A stretch of DNA of 64,000 bases from Nodosilinea sp. PGN35 (GCF_029109325.1 NZ_JAQKQJ010000019.1:62001-126000), one strand, 5' to 3'; counted from the stretch's first letter, positions 42,709 to 51,021 are shown. Translations and numbers: made by a program. The notes: a model not told the origin generated them from the letters alone.

Positions 42709-44118
42709 TCACCCCATAAAGATCTTCTGCGGTCGCTTCGCCCGGATATCAAAGCTGTTTAAGTAGCCCACCGGGTCGCTGGGGTCGTAGGCGATGCCGT
42801 CGATAAACACCTCCCCCGGCTCCACCTTGTAATCCTCGGCGGGACAGGCAATACCCAGCTCAGCGGCGATCTCGCGGTAGAGATCGGTGCGCCAAGCCTG
42901 GCGGGCCTTGGCCTCGGCATCCGTCGGAAACTCGGCAATCTGCCCCCAGCGGGTGGCCTGGGTCATCAGCCAAATCGACTGCGACTGCCACAGAAAGGTG
43001 GAGTGGTCGTTGGCGGGCTGGGGCAGATCGTCGGGCAGGTCAAAGAAAAGGGTACTGTCGGGCATTTGCACGGTGCGATCCTGGCCGTCGAAGCCGCCGT
43101 AGTTGTAGTTGCCCACCAGGGCAGGCTCGGTGAACTTGGGCGGTGCCCCGGTAAAGGCGCGATCGGAGATGATTTCTGCCACCTCGGATCGGTTGGCCGG
43201 GTCGTCGCAGTATTGGCAGGCCTCGATCATGGCCTTGACCAGGGAGCGGTAGGTGTTGGGGTTCTCGTTGATGAAGTCTTCCATCACCGCCAGCACCCGG
43301 TCGGGGTGGCCGCGCCACACTTCTTTGCCGTGGGCAAAGGTAAAGCCCACGCCCTCGTTGCCGGTAATGGCGCGGGTGTTCCAGGGTTCGGCCACCATGT
43401 AGGCCTGCATCGCCCCAATCCGCACATTGGTCACCATCTGCGGCGGCGGAATAATGATGACGCGGAATTCTTCCAGGGGATTAATCCCCGCTGCCGCCGC
43501 CAGATAGCGAATAAAGTATTCGTAGATGGCCGAACTCAGCACCACCGCCCACACCCGGCGATCGGGAGATAGCCCAGCAAAGTAGTTGCGAAAGTCGCGG
43601 CCAAAGGCGTCTAAGTCACCCCCGTACTCGCGCCAGGGGCGCAGACCCGCCTCCCACATAGCGGAGTTCATAGTCATGGCGTTGCCGTGGCGGTGAATGG
43701 TCATGGCCGCACACATGGGGGCGCTGCGAGCCCCCTCTGCACCGATGCGGGCATTGGTCACAGCCCCCGACACCACGGGCGAGGCATCCAGACGGCCAAA
43801 AATCACGCCGTCGCGGGAGGTGCCCCAGCTGGCTTCGCGGTTGAGGGTGACGCTGAGCCCGTACTTGTAGAAGAAGCCCTTTGCCTGGGCCACGGCGAAG
43901 GGGGCACAGTCATTCACGGGCACGTAGCCTACCCGAATGCTGGAGCGCTCCAGACTGGCGGGGTCTACCACCCGCTCGACATTGGCCGCCTGGGCTGCCG
44001 CGCCGCCGCTGGGTGCTGAACCACCCTGGCGCACTGCTTGAGTGCAGGCCGAGGCTGCCAGCCCCGCTGTAAATCCGACCGCCCCCTGGAGGAGCGATCG
44101 CCGATTGATCCTGGTCAT
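42709..44118 (-). CDS. NrtA/CmpA-family substrate-binding lipoprotein
   Basis: The 469-residue protein starts with a twin-arginine signal ending in a lipobox (RINRRSLLQGAVGF then LAASAC), so it is probably a Tat-exported lipoprotein. The mature part matches NrtA/CmpA: RVGYVPVNDCAPFAVAQAKG, the ligand-pocket segment REASWGTSRDGVIFGRLDAS, TIHRHGNAMTMN and a long C-terminal FNTDL-like module. NrtA binds nitrate and CmpA bicarbonate; the ligand here is not resolved. It lies between permease and ATPase in a c-di-AMP-controlled unit. Confidence 0.92.
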   Translation of the reverse strand: MTRINRRSLLQGAVGFTAGLAASACTQAVRQGGSAPSGGAAAQAANVERVVDPASLERSSIRVGYVPVNDCAPFAVAQAKGFFYKYGLSVTLNREASWGTSRDGVIFGRLDASPVVSGAVTNARIGAEGARSAPMCAAMTIHRHGNAMTMNSAMWEAGLRPWREYGGDLDAFGRDFRNYFAGLSPDRRVWAVVLSSAIYEYFIRYLAAAAGINPLEEFRVIIIPPPQMVTNVRIGAMQAYMVAEPWNTRAITGNEGVGFTFAHGKEVWRGHPDRVLAVMEDFINENPNTYRSLVKAMIEACQYCDDPANRSEVAEIISDRAFTGAPPKFTEPALVGNYNYGGFDGQDRTVQMPDSTLFFDLPDDLPQPANDHSTFLWQSQSIWLMTQATRWGQIAEFPTDAEAKARQAWRTDLYREIAAELGIACPAEDYKVEPGEVFIDGIAYDPSDPVGYLNSFDIRAKRPQKIFMG

Positions 44119-44316
44119 GGCTCTAATCCTTATGATGTGAGGCTTTTCGTTTTGGGGAGGTCAAAGAGTGCTGAGGAACTCTCCGAGCAAGAAGACCTTG
44201 CTGTTGGCCCGGCAATGACGGGCACCGCCCACCGCCGAATAATTGGTTTCCAGAAAGTCCCCTGGGCAGGCTCTCTAGCAAGTGTTCCAAAGGGGTTTGT
44301 GGGTGTCCAGGTTGAT

Positions 44317-44333
44317 GGTGGGCAGTGCCCACC
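44317..44333. repeat. Palindrome GGTGGGCAGTGCCCACC
   Basis: A 17-base hairpin in the gap between permease and binding-protein genes, followed by CTACG, so it is a partial member of the GTAGGGTGGGC repeat family. The gap also holds about 200 bases with no gene. Confidence 0.65.
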
Positions 44334-44342
44334 CTACGAGCA

Positions 44343-45191
44343 CTACATCGCCTTGACGGGACGGTGGGTGGCCCAGCGCTGGAGCAGAGTAATGGCGTAG
44401 TCGAGCACCAGTCCGGTGAGGCCGATGACAATCACCGCCAAAAACACCGAGCTAAGGCTGAGTCGGTTCCATTCGTCCCAGATAAAGAAGCCAATGCCGA
44501 TGCCGCCTGTGAGCATTTCGACCGCAACAATCACCAGCCAGGCAATCCCTAAACTGAGCCGCAGGCCGGTAAAAATGTAGGGCAAACTGGCGGGCCAGAT
44601 AATTTTGTACATCTGTCGCCAGCGGGGCATTTCCAACACCCTCGCTACGTCTAAATAATCCTTTGGCACGCTGGAAACCCCCAGGGCGGTGTTGATCACC
44701 GTTGGCCATAGGGAGGTGATAAAAATCACAAAAATTGCCGATGGGTTGGCCAGGTTAAAGATGGCCAGAGCAATGGGCAACCAGGCTACCGGCGATACCG
44801 GACGAAACAACTGCACCAGGGGGTTGATGGCCATCATTGCCTTAGGCGATAGACCAATCCAAAACCCGACCGGAATGGCCACTAGCGTGCCCAACAAAAA
44901 GCCCAATAGTACGCGCCGCAGGCTGGCCAAGAGCAGCCAGCCAATGCCCAAATTGCCCGGCCCGCGCCGAAAAAACGGGTTGAGAACATAGTCTAAATTG
45001 GCTACTAATGCCTCCCACGGCGTTGGCATTAGCGTGGTAAAGAAGGTGGCAATTATCCACCAGAGCAATAGGACGGTGGCGAAGGCGATCGCCGGCAGTA
45101 GAATTCTTTCCCAAGGAAAACGAAAGGCTTTTTTAGCCGAACTAGGCCGCCCGAGACGGGCTGCCGAACGGGTCTGTGACCTGGGCTGCAT
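44343..45191 (-). CDS. NrtB/CmpB-type ABC transporter permease
   Basis: The 282-residue membrane protein has an N-terminal helix (ILLPAIAFATVLLLWWIIA), the permease domain with SLRRVLLGFLLGTLVAIPVG, the EAA-like loop DVARVLEMPRWRQMYKIIWPASLP and further helices. GGAGGATC directly precedes its ATG. It is the first gene after c-di-AMP riboswitch (c), with which it shares a leader very similar to that of the USP at 39969. Confidence 0.93.
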   Translation of the reverse strand: MQPRSQTRSAARLGRPSSAKKAFRFPWERILLPAIAFATVLLLWWIIATFFTTLMPTPWEALVANLDYVLNPFFRRGPGNLGIGWLLLASLRRVLLGFLLGTLVAIPVGFWIGLSPKAMMAINPLVQLFRPVSPVAWLPIALAIFNLANPSAIFVIFITSLWPTVINTALGVSSVPKDYLDVARVLEMPRWRQMYKIIWPASLPYIFTGLRLSLGIAWLVIVAVEMLTGGIGIGFFIWDEWNRLSLSSVFLAVIVIGLTGLVLDYAITLLQRWATHRPVKAM

Positions 45192-45293
45192 CAGATCCTC
45201 CTAGAGGCTAGACTTGGACAGCGAACAAGCCGTGGTGATAACACGACTTAGGGCACTGAAACAGCCAAACATTGTGAAAATGCTGACGATTCA

Positions 45294-45418
45294 ATCTCCC
45301 CTCAATGCCGACGAGGTTAGCTGACGGGCTAGGACTGAGAGATGTCCTTCTCCGATTACCCTCATTTGGGTATTTAGAACTCGGAGATTAGCCCCTTTAC
45401 TGGTTCCCCCGCTCTATG
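45294..45418 (-). promoter_or_regulatory. c-di-AMP (ydaO-yuaA) riboswitch (c)
   Basis: Minus strand: GCGGGGGAACCAGTAAAGGG at the 5' side, a CTCCGAGTTC/ATCGGAG-type arm, then CCCGTCAGCTAACCTCG and GGCATTGAGGGG at the 3' side, all hallmarks of the c-di-AMP aptamer. The next gene, about 100 bp downstream, is the NrtB/CmpB-type permease. This places an anion-importer operon under c-di-AMP. Confidence 0.9.
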
Positions 45419-45843
45419 GGCACACGGTGCCGATAGACTAGGCTGACTTGTTCGATTTCAAAGATACTAAACGCAGATAACTGGAGCTGTCAAGCGAGTT
45501 TCTATAACTTTTACCTAAATATTTGAGTTCAAATAGGCTCAATCTACCCATGGACATAGGTATTTTTGCTTCGAACTTTCTGATTCAGTAAAAGCTCGCC
45601 CAGGTTCTGCTTATTTAGACCCGTTAGCAACAATTTAAATGCCCGTTCCGAAGCATCTATTTCTTAAGATTTATGGGGTGCGCTGTGGCTTCATGTGACG
45701 TACTGACGACGCGCCAAAACAAGCCCAGCTGGCGTGCTGGCCCGCTGCCGCACCACAACTGAAAGCCGGAGCGATCGCAACAATTTATTGCTCCGAATTG
45801 TTGCCGGAGCTACATATTCAAAGACAGGCTCTTGCCAAGACAT
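45419..45843. other. Intergenic region upstream of riboswitch (c)
   Basis: The 425-bp stretch is AT-rich near 45450-45660 and should contain the promoter of the ABC-transporter transcript. I looked for NtcA-type GTAN8TAC sites and saw no convincing one. No gene is supported. Confidence 0.4.
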
Positions 45844-46809
45844 CTAGCAGTAGGCCTGAGTAAGTTGGGTGAGCTGAGCTACGTCGTCGGGGGCAAGTTC
45901 CCAGCCCAGGGCACCTCCATTCTGGGCGGCCTGGCGGGCATTTTTAGCGCCGGGAATGGGTAGCACATTGCCCTGGCACACCAGCCAGTTGAGGGCCACC
46001 TGGGCCGGGGTGCGATCGCGCTTCTCCCCAATCTCCGTCAGCGCTCGAATCACCGGCATCAGCTTAGTCAGCCCGCTCTGGCTGAAGCGGGGGTCGAGCC
46101 AGCGGGCTCCGGCGGGCTTGAGGTTGGCCTCTGGGGTGTACTTGCCGGTCAACAACCCCTGGGCCAGGGGACTGTAGGCGAGAATCGTCACCCCCAGCTC
46201 CCGCGCCGTGGCGATCACGCCATTGGTTTCGGGTTTGCGGTTGAGCAGCGAGTACTGCACCTGGTTGGCGGCCAGGGGCACTCCCTGATCGGCTAGGTAG
46301 CGATGGGCCTCACGCATCTGATTGGCAGAATAGTTGCTCACCCCAACAGCCCCAATTCGGCCCCGCTTGACCTCCGCCGCCAGGGCCAGCATCAAGTCTT
46401 GCTGGCTGAGCAAAAAGTCGAGGGGCCAGTGCACCTGGTACAGCGCTACTGAGGCCACCTGGAGGCGATCGAGGCTGGCCGTCAGGGCATCAGCGACGGA
46501 TTGCTGAGAAAAGCGCCAGGGCAGCGGAAAATATTTGGTGGCAATGGCCGCCTGCCCAGGGCGCTGCTGCATGAAGCGGCCCAGCAGCCGCTCCGACTGA
46601 CCAAACCCGTAGATTTCAGCGGTGTCGAACAGGGTGAGGCCGGCGTCGAGGGCAGCGCCAAAAGCCGATTCCAGATCGCTGTCGCTGTAGGCTTTGCCGT
46701 AGTCCCAGAAGATCGAGTCGCCCCAGGCCCAGGTGCCGATGCCCAGGGCGGGTACGACAAGACCGCTGGGGCCGAGGGTAACGGTTTGCAGATTGGCGAT
46801 GGGGGGCAT
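45844..46809 (-). CDS. Aldo/keto reductase
   Basis: The 321-residue TIM-barrel oxidoreductase shows GIGTWAWGDSIFW, the catalytic DTAEIYGFGQSE (Asp, Tyr), ATKYFPLP (Lys), YQVHWPLD (His), AVGVSNYSANQM and LLTGKYTPEANL. NADPH-dependent with unknown carbonyl substrate. It diverges from the peroxiredoxin gene across an 88-bp shared promoter region. Confidence 0.93.
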   Translation of the reverse strand: MPPIANLQTVTLGPSGLVVPALGIGTWAWGDSIFWDYGKAYSDSDLESAFGAALDAGLTLFDTAEIYGFGQSERLLGRFMQQRPGQAAIATKYFPLPWRFSQQSVADALTASLDRLQVASVALYQVHWPLDFLLSQQDLMLALAAEVKRGRIGAVGVSNYSANQMREAHRYLADQGVPLAANQVQYSLLNRKPETNGVIATARELGVTILAYSPLAQGLLTGKYTPEANLKPAGARWLDPRFSQSGLTKLMPVIRALTEIGEKRDRTPAQVALNWLVCQGNVLPIPGAKNARQAAQNGGALGWELAPDDVAQLTQLTQAYC

Positions 46810-46897
46810 GGGGCAGACTCCAGCAATGGGGAGTTAACGACCTTATTGTAAACTTTGGTAAAGAGCTTTCAGAACCATCCCTAAGGAAGAACCTGCC

Positions 46898-47449
46898 ATG
46901 AACCGCCGTCGTTTTCTCCAGGCCGCTCTGGGTCTTTGCCTGGTGTGCTTGAGCTGGATGGTCGCACCCCTGCCCACGCTGGCAATGGGGGGTGCCCAAA
47001 TTCCGCTGGGCGAACCGGCTCCCGACTTTACGCTGCCGACCAACGCTGGGGATGGGGAAATTTCGCTGACGGACTTTCGCGGCCAGTGGGTGGTGCTTTA
47101 TTTTTATCCCCGCGACTTTACTTCGGGCTGTACGATCGAGGCCCAGCGGTTTGAGCGCGACATTGCTGAGTATCGGGCACACAATGCTCAGGTCATTGGC
47201 GTCAGCGCCGACAGCGTTGAATCCCATGCTGAGTTTTGTGATTCTGAGGGCCTGGAGTTTCCGCTGCTGTCTGACCCCAGAGGAGCGGTGAGCAAAGCCT
47301 ACGGGTCGTGGCTGGGGGCGATGTCGCTGCGGCATACCTATATCATTGGCCCCGATGGCACCATGCAGGCGCGCTTCCTCGGCGTGCAGCCAGTGATCCA
47401 CAGCCGCGAGGTGCTGGCCGAGTTGGATAACCTACAGCAGGCGGCCTAG
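46898..47449 (+). CDS. Exported peroxiredoxin (PrxQ/BCP type)
   Basis: The 183-residue protein starts with a Tat-like signal (NRRRFLQAALGLCLVCLS, cleavage near TLAMGG). The Prx domain has the peroxidatic Cys C78 in YFYPRDFTSGCTIEAQRFER. The usual PrxQ resolving Cys five residues later is replaced by Gln; the only other mature Cys is C114 in AEFCDSEG. It reduces peroxides, probably in the periplasm or thylakoid lumen. Confidence 0.92.
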   Translation: MNRRRFLQAALGLCLVCLSWMVAPLPTLAMGGAQIPLGEPAPDFTLPTNAGDGEISLTDFRGQWVVLYFYPRDFTSGCTIEAQRFERDIAEYRAHNAQVIGVSADSVESHAEFCDSEGLEFPLLSDPRGAVSKAYGSWLGAMSLRHTYIIGPDGTMQARFLGVQPVIHSREVLAELDNLQQAA

Positions 47450-47461
47450 GGGTGAAATTTG

Positions 47462-47510
47462 AATGTGTGAACGTGTGAACGTTGGAATGTGTGAACGTTG
47501 GAACGTTTCT
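47462..47510. repeat. GTGTGAACGTTG tandem repeat
   Basis: Four near-copies of the word GTGTGAACGT(TG) follow the peroxiredoxin stop (for example GAATGTGTGAACG twice and GTTGGAACGTTTC). Same family as the repeats at 28134 and 42606. Confidence 0.75.
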
Positions 47511-47706
47511 TTGCGATCGCACCCTCCACCAAACCCGTCGAGCTGCGCCATTGTGATCTGCCCTACATCCAAACCGGACGCCGAGCGTCTAAACCATTAC
47601 AAGATGCCTAAGGCGATCGCTGAGACGGCCCCAGGCCAATAGACTCTAAAACAGTGCTACAGTTATCGCTCTTTGTTTTGGGCCAACTTTAAGGGAGAGA
47701 GGGCGC

Positions 47707-48990
47707 ATGAATTCGCTCGGACGACATATTTTGGTTGAGTTTTTCGGCTGCTCGTCAGACATTCTCAACGACGTGCCGCTGATTGAGAGCAGCATGGTAG
47801 GGGCCGCCGCCGACGCTGGGGCTACGGTGATTAGCTCGGTGTTTCACCACTTCTCTCCCTTTGGGGTTTCAGGGGTGGTGGTAATTCAGGAGAGCCACCT
47901 GGCGATTCACACCTGGCCCGAGTACCGCTATGCGGCGGTGGATCTATTTACCTGCGGCGACACCGTCAACCCCTGGATTTCGTTTGACAAGCTCAAGCTG
48001 GCCTTTAAGGCCGACTATGGTTCGGCCCTAGAGATGAACCGGGGCCAGCTTGAACTGCTGGAGCGCATTGATGTTGACCTGGGCGAGCTGCGCGATGAAG
48101 TCACCAATCGACTCATTACCCCCAAGCAGAGCCGCAGCGTCTGGTTTACCGACAAAAACGACGACATTGCGCTGTCGATTCGCCACAAGGGCGATCGCGT
48201 TTTTCGCGAAAAGTCGCCCTACCAAACCGTAGAGATTTTTGATACCTTCGCCTACGGCAAAATGCTCACCATCGACAACATGGTGATGTGCAGCGAAAAG
48301 GATGAAAACGCCTACCACGAGATGATCATCCACGTGCCGATGCTGCTCAACCCCAGCTTTAAAGACGTGCTGGTAATCGGCGGTGGCGACGGCGGCAGCG
48401 TGCGCGAAATTCTCCGCCACCCCCAGGTCGAGAACGTCACCATGGTGGAAATTGACGAGGCCGTGGTGCGGGCCTCGAAGGAATTTTTGCCTTCGCTATC
48501 CGGTGCCCTCGACGACCCCAAACTCGACCTGCGGATCGAGGATGGCATTGCCTTTGTGGCCAATGCCCCCGACACCAGCTACGACCTGATTGTGATCGAC
48601 TCCTCTGACCCGGTGGGGCCGTCGGAGGGGCTGTTTAGCACCGCGTTTTATCAGCAGGTGCACCGCATTCTCAAGCCGGGGGGTGCGATCGCCGCCCAGA
48701 GCGAGTCGCCCCGGTTCAACCAGCGGGCCTTTGTGGATATTCACCACTGCCTCAAGGGCATTTTTGGCGACGACAATGTGTTCTGCTATCTGGCCTTTAT
48801 TCCCACCTACCCGACGGGCATGTGGAGCTTCAACTACGCCACCAAGGGGGCGGCCCACCCACTCCAGGGCATGGATGCGGCGAAATCTGAAGCCTTTGCG
48901 GCGGAGCACAGTCTGCAATACTACAACGTGGGCATGCACCAGGCTGCCTTTGCGCTGCCCACCTTTGTGCAGACCATGCTGAAGGCTTAA
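47707..48990 (+). CDS. Fused S-adenosylmethionine decarboxylase-spermidine synthase
   Basis: Residues 1-125 are a bacterial SpeD/SpeH AdoMet decarboxylase; the pyruvoyl-forming serine is S63 (in VVVIQESHLAIHTWPEYRYA), with processing before it. Residues about 145-427 are an aminopropyltransferase (SpeE): YQTVEIFDTFAYGKMLTIDN, VLVIGGGDGGSVREIL, VDSSDPVG-like IVIDSSDPVGPSEGL and PTYPTGMWSFNYA. One chain thus makes decarboxylated AdoMet and uses it to convert putrescine to spermidine. A clear terminator follows. Downstream are an agmatinase-family gene and, 10 kb away, mtnP for the by-product. Confidence 0.95.
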   Translation: MNSLGRHILVEFFGCSSDILNDVPLIESSMVGAAADAGATVISSVFHHFSPFGVSGVVVIQESHLAIHTWPEYRYAAVDLFTCGDTVNPWISFDKLKLAFKADYGSALEMNRGQLELLERIDVDLGELRDEVTNRLITPKQSRSVWFTDKNDDIALSIRHKGDRVFREKSPYQTVEIFDTFAYGKMLTIDNMVMCSEKDENAYHEMIIHVPMLLNPSFKDVLVIGGGDGGSVREILRHPQVENVTMVEIDEAVVRASKEFLPSLSGALDDPKLDLRIEDGIAFVANAPDTSYDLIVIDSSDPVGPSEGLFSTAFYQQVHRILKPGGAIAAQSESPRFNQRAFVDIHHCLKGIFGDDNVFCYLAFIPTYPTGMWSFNYATKGAAHPLQGMDAAKSEAFAAEHSLQYYNVGMHQAAFALPTFVQTMLKA

Positions 48991-49003
48991 CGCCCTAAAC
49001 TAG

Positions 49004-49044
49004 GAGATAGGAGATTGGCAGGGGATGCTGCTCCTATCTCTTTT
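49004..49044 (+). terminator. Rho-independent terminator
   Basis: Perfect 10-bp arms GAGATAGGAG (49004-49013) and CTCCTATCTC (49031-49040) are followed by TTTT. It ends the decarboxylase-spermidine synthase transcript before the toxin-antitoxin pair. Confidence 0.88.
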
Positions 49045-49066
49045 CTACGGAGCCGTGTGAATTGGC

Positions 49067-49399
49067 GTGGCTGTTGCTCAGATTGAACTACCAATAGATC
49101 AGATTGCTGAATTTTGCGATCGCTGGCAAGTCACAGAATTTTCCCTGTTTGGCTCTGCGCTACGCGATGACTTTCAGGACAGCAGCGATGTGGATGTGAT
49201 GGTGCAATTTCATCCTGAAGCTCACCCAACCTTTCGCACCCTCGATCAGATGGAAGCAGACCTAAAGGTTTTGTTTTGCCGAGAGGTAGATTTGATCACT
49301 CGTCAAGGCGTTGAAACCAGCCTTAACTACCTGCGCCGCCACGAAATTCTTTCCTCTGCCCAGGTGATCTATGCAACGGGATCTTCACTTCCTGCTTGA
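49067..49399 (+). CDS. MntA-type nucleotidyltransferase antitoxin
   Basis: The 110-residue protein has the minimal nucleotidyltransferase motif FSLFGSALRDDFQDSSDVDV (GSx10DxD). MntA antitoxins AMPylate their HepT partner. The start is a GTG with only a weak upstream site. The gene overlaps the HEPN gene by 29 bp, the usual order for this pair. Confidence 0.9.
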   Translation: MAVAQIELPIDQIAEFCDRWQVTEFSLFGSALRDDFQDSSDVDVMVQFHPEAHPTFRTLDQMEADLKVLFCREVDLITRQGVETSLNYLRRHEILSSAQVIYATGSSLPA

Positions 49400-49709
49400 T
49401 ATGTTGCAATCGGCAGAGCTGATCATTACCTATACCGAGCAATGTTCTGAATCCGAGTTTGCTAACGATATTCAGCTTCAAGACGCGGTTATCCGCCGCA
49501 TACTGGTAATTGCCGAAGCTGCCAGGCGGGTTTCAGACACCACTCGCCAGGCATTGTCCACTATTGCCTGGCCAGAAATAAACGGCATGCGCAATCGCCT
49601 AGTCCACGGCTATGACGATATTGATCTCAGCGTTGTTTGGAACGTGGTTCAATCTGAAATTCCTCCTTTGATTGCAGAATTGAGATTACACGTTCCTCCA
49701 GAAAAATGA
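49371..49709 (+). CDS. HepT/DUF86 HEPN ribonuclease toxin
   Basis: The 112-residue HEPN protein has the catalytic RNase motif R-x4-H with the modifiable tyrosine, NGMRNRLVHGYDDIDLSVVW, and the helix QDAVIRRILVIAEAARRVS. HepT toxins cleave RNA unless AMPylated on that tyrosine by MntA. It overlaps the mntA-like gene. Confidence 0.9.
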   Translation: MQRDLHFLLDMLQSAELIITYTEQCSESEFANDIQLQDAVIRRILVIAEAARRVSDTTRQALSTIAWPEINGMRNRLVHGYDDIDLSVVWNVVQSEIPPLIAELRLHVPPEK

Positions 49710-49760
49710 GCGCCCCCAAACGTTAGACAGGCTCAAAAACTAAGCAAACTCCAACTCGCT

Positions 49761-50822
49761 ATGACCACCTCAACAGTCAATCTGCACACCTTCGACCCCA
49801 GCGGCGTGGGGCTCGACAACGGCAACCTCTACGGCCTGCCCTGCGACTACGACAGCGCAGGCATCATTGTTTTTGGCATGCCGTGGGAGGTCACGGTGTC
49901 GTACCACCAGGGCACCGCTCAGGGGCCAAGGCGGGTGCTGGAGGCATCCCCCCAGCTCGACCTGTACGATCGCGACAACCCCGAGGGCTGGCGACAGGGC
50001 ATCTACATGCCGCCGCTGCCCCAGCATTTGATTGAGCTTAATCAGCAGGTGCGGGAAGCAGCAAATCGTGTGATTTTAGCCACGGAGGAGGGGGTGGCGA
50101 TCGCCTCCCAACCCCTACTCCAAACCGATCTCGACAACGTCAACCACGCCTGCGAGCAGATGACCGGCTGGCTCTACGCCCAGACCGCCGCTGCCCTCGA
50201 CGCTGGCAAGCGGGTGGGGGTGATCGGCGGCGACCACAGCGTGCCCCTGGGCTACCTGCAAGCTCTAGCCGAGCGTCACGCCGACTTTGGCGTGCTGCAC
50301 ATTGACGCCCACGCCGACCTGCGCCAGGCCTACCAGGGCTTTCGCTACTCCCACGCGTCGATTATGTACAACCTGCTGGGGCTGCCCCAGGTGAGTCGGC
50401 TGGTGCAGGTGGGCATTCGCGATCTGTGCCACGACGAGGTGTCGCTGATTAAAGAATCGGGTGGTCGCATCGTCACCCATTACGACTCAGTGGTAAAAGA
50501 AAACACCTACCGGGGCATTCCCTGGATGCAGCAGTGCGAGGCGATCGTGGCGGCGCTGCCGGAGCAAGTTTATGTCAGCTTCGATGCCGACGGTCTGGAT
50601 CCCAAACTCTGCCCCAGCACCGGCACCCCGGTACCGGGCGGGCTGGAGCTAGAGGAGGTGTTTTGCCTGCTGCGCCAGGTAATCCGCAGCGGACGGCAGA
50701 TCATTGGCTTTGACCTCTGTGAAGTGGGCAACGGCGAGTGGGACGGCAACGTAGGGGCCAGGGCGGTCTATAAGCTCTGCTGTCTCATGGGGCTGCCCAG
50801 GGGGGCGGCCTGGAGCCAGTAG
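49761..50822 (+). CDS. Ureohydrolase (agmatinase/arginase family)
   Basis: The 353-residue binuclear-metal hydrolase shows all metal motifs: GGDHSVPLGY, LHIDAHADLRQAY and VSFDADGLDP, and a C-terminal GFDLCEVG. Near a spermidine synthase gene, agmatinase (agmatine to putrescine plus urea) is the natural reading. Cyanobacterial relatives also include arginases and a nickel-dependent guanidine hydrolase, so substrate is open. The toxin-antitoxin pair separates it from the synthase gene. Confidence 0.88.
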   Translation: MTTSTVNLHTFDPSGVGLDNGNLYGLPCDYDSAGIIVFGMPWEVTVSYHQGTAQGPRRVLEASPQLDLYDRDNPEGWRQGIYMPPLPQHLIELNQQVREAANRVILATEEGVAIASQPLLQTDLDNVNHACEQMTGWLYAQTAAALDAGKRVGVIGGDHSVPLGYLQALAERHADFGVLHIDAHADLRQAYQGFRYSHASIMYNLLGLPQVSRLVQVGIRDLCHDEVSLIKESGGRIVTHYDSVVKENTYRGIPWMQQCEAIVAALPEQVYVSFDADGLDPKLCPSTGTPVPGGLELEEVFCLLRQVIRSGRQIIGFDLCEVGNGEWDGNVGARAVYKLCCLMGLPRGAAWSQ

Positions 50823-50931
50823 AGTTGCCTTGGGTTCCGTCTCTCTTTGCAGGAGCCAGCCGGTGAAGTAGGGAAACACCGTGGCATTATGATAGAAATA
50901 GCTGTGTCGTCTTGAGTCTTAGAAAACACCT

Positions 50932-51021
50932 ATGGATATTCTGTCATTTGGCTGGGTTGCGCTGCTGGTCGTGTTTACCTTCTCGCTGTCGATGGTCGTT
51001 TGGGGTCGCAACGGGTTCTAA
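50932..51021 (+). CDS. petN: Cytochrome b6f complex subunit PetN
   Basis: A 29-residue single-helix protein, MDILSFGWVALLVVFTFSLS then MVVWGRNGF. The start MDIL..GW and end VVWGRNGF are the PetN signature. It is an essential small subunit at the periphery of the b6f dimer in thylakoid membranes. The gene follows the ureohydrolase after 109 bp. Confidence 0.93.
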   Translation: MDILSFGWVALLVVFTFSLSMVVWGRNGF

